Shown here one piece after another: positions 63,668-64,000 of a DNA stretch of 64,000 bases (position 1 is its first letter; every line of letters starts with the position of its first letter). Source of the stretch: Okeania sp. KiyG1 (GTDB taxonomy: Bacteria > Cyanobacteriota > Cyanobacteriia > Cyanobacteriales > Microcoleaceae); the NCBI RefSeq assembly GCF_014132355.1, contig NZ_BLZO01000198.1, positions 1-64,000 of the forward strand. Direction: 5' to 3'. The notes below the pieces were generated by a model. It saw only the letters and a list, made by a program, of their open reading frames with translations. It did not search any database and was not told the origin of the DNA. The translations under genes were made by a program, and so were the position numbers.

Positions 63668-64000
63668 ATGACTATTATTACGACTAGAGAAGCAGCTTTT
63701 TTATTAGGTATTTGTTGTCAGAGAGTTAGAGTTCTACTTTCTCAGGGAAGAGTAAAAGGGGCTTATAAACATAAAGGATTTTGGCGTATTCCTCTGTATG
63801 GCCAAATGCCTGTTGTTATACCAGGTACTAGAGGACCGGAAGGCGTCTGGTGTAAGAGGCTGCGACAAGCCCCCACAAGAATTCATGTCAATCAAAAGAA
63901 AATTCAAGCCAATGGTAAGAGAATCAACACAGATCCTCAAATGACTCCCGAGCAACTAATACCAGTGGTTTCCATGAAGCAGGGGAAACATAATTATTTA
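63668..64000 (+). CDS. HTH (excisionase-like) DNA-binding protein, 3' end outside window
   Basis: ATG at 63668 opens a frame of 111 codons that is still open at base 64000. TIITTREAAFLLGICCQRVR and VLLSQGRVKGAYKHKGFWRI P form a MerR/excisionase-type helix-turn-helix (T-x-x-E-A-A-x-L-L-G...R-V-x-x-L-x-x-x-G-R-x-x-G-A...W-x-I-P). The rest (PGTRGPEGVWCKRLRQAPTR, IHVNQKKIQANGK) is basic. It may act with the adjacent TA remnants or a further gene to the right. Partner and function cannot be judged from this window. Confidence 0.7.
   Translation, partial: MTIITTREAAFLLGICCQRVRVLLSQGRVKGAYKHKGFWRIPLYGQMPVVIPGTRGPEGVWCKRLRQAPTRIHVNQKKIQANGKRINTDPQMTPEQLIPVVSMKQGKHNYL

Overview
The window comes from a filamentous, low-GC cyanobacterium, probably of the marine Oscillatoriales type (Okeania, Trichodesmium, Moorea-like). 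The evidence is psbA (D1 of photosystem II), petN (cytochrome b6f), the cyanobacterial SSADH / 2-oxoglutarate decarboxylase pair, CofG, a COP23-domain protein, many GCGATCGC (HIP1) octamers, degraded IS200/IS605 tnpB genes and very heavy intergenic repeat colonisation. The genus is an inference from the repeat style; the phylum is certain.

Layout. 1-1464: 3' end of a VCBS/FG-GAP repeat surface protein. 1465-2763: nest of MITE-like elements. 2764-7875: a 1703-residue secreted phytase-like / tandem glycerophosphodiesterase / Calx-beta / RTX protein. 10.1-11.1 kb: voltage-gated K+ channel split by a frameshift. 11.8-17.9 kb: an ECF-type Co/Ni uptake locus (cbiO, cbiQ, cbiM, cbiL-like, lipoprotein), pulled apart by repeats. 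19-23 kb: HhH lipoprotein, bacterioferritin-like protein, membrane protein cut by an IS605-type element, petN. 23.5-24.2 kb: two gene fragments abutting head to head. 24.3-35.1 kb: a plasmid-like element integrated at tRNA-Gly(UCC), carrying two tyrosine recombinases, a ribbon-helix-helix protein, iteron-like repeats, an unknown protein and a CyRepA1-type replication protein. 35.2-44.2 kb: three tnpB pseudogenes around a CyaC-like hybrid sensor / adenylate cyclase that is split at an A7 slippery run. 44.3-51.8 kb: GNAT acetyltransferase, cofG, psbA, small secreted protein, ABC ATPase, glycosyltransferase remnant. 52.4-56.8 kb: gabD-type SSADH and 2-oxoglutarate decarboxylase, the cyanobacterial bypass of 2-oxoglutarate dehydrogenase. 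57-59.1 kb: FAD amine oxidase. 59.7-61.1 kb: serine protease fused to GUN4. 61.3-63.6 kb: toxin-antitoxin array plus COP23 protein. The right edge cuts an HTH gene.

Repeats dominate the non-coding part. At least four TIR-bounded MITE-like families can be seen (ends TATCATGTCCGG, TAGGGTTTGC, TAGACATCTCC and TAGGACTTACGCA), with GGGGAGAT minisatellites, AT-rich fold-back elements and a family of 28-bp palindromes with GTAGGGG arms. The palindromes sit inside several tnpB genes and in frame inside the cyclase gene. Because several of these ends start with TAG, insertions have supplied the stop codons of at least three genes.

The best candidates for something new are the tRNA-Gly-integrated CyRepA1 element with its paired att-side and internal iterons, the ORF-invading palindromes, and the split-domain phytase/GDPD chimera.
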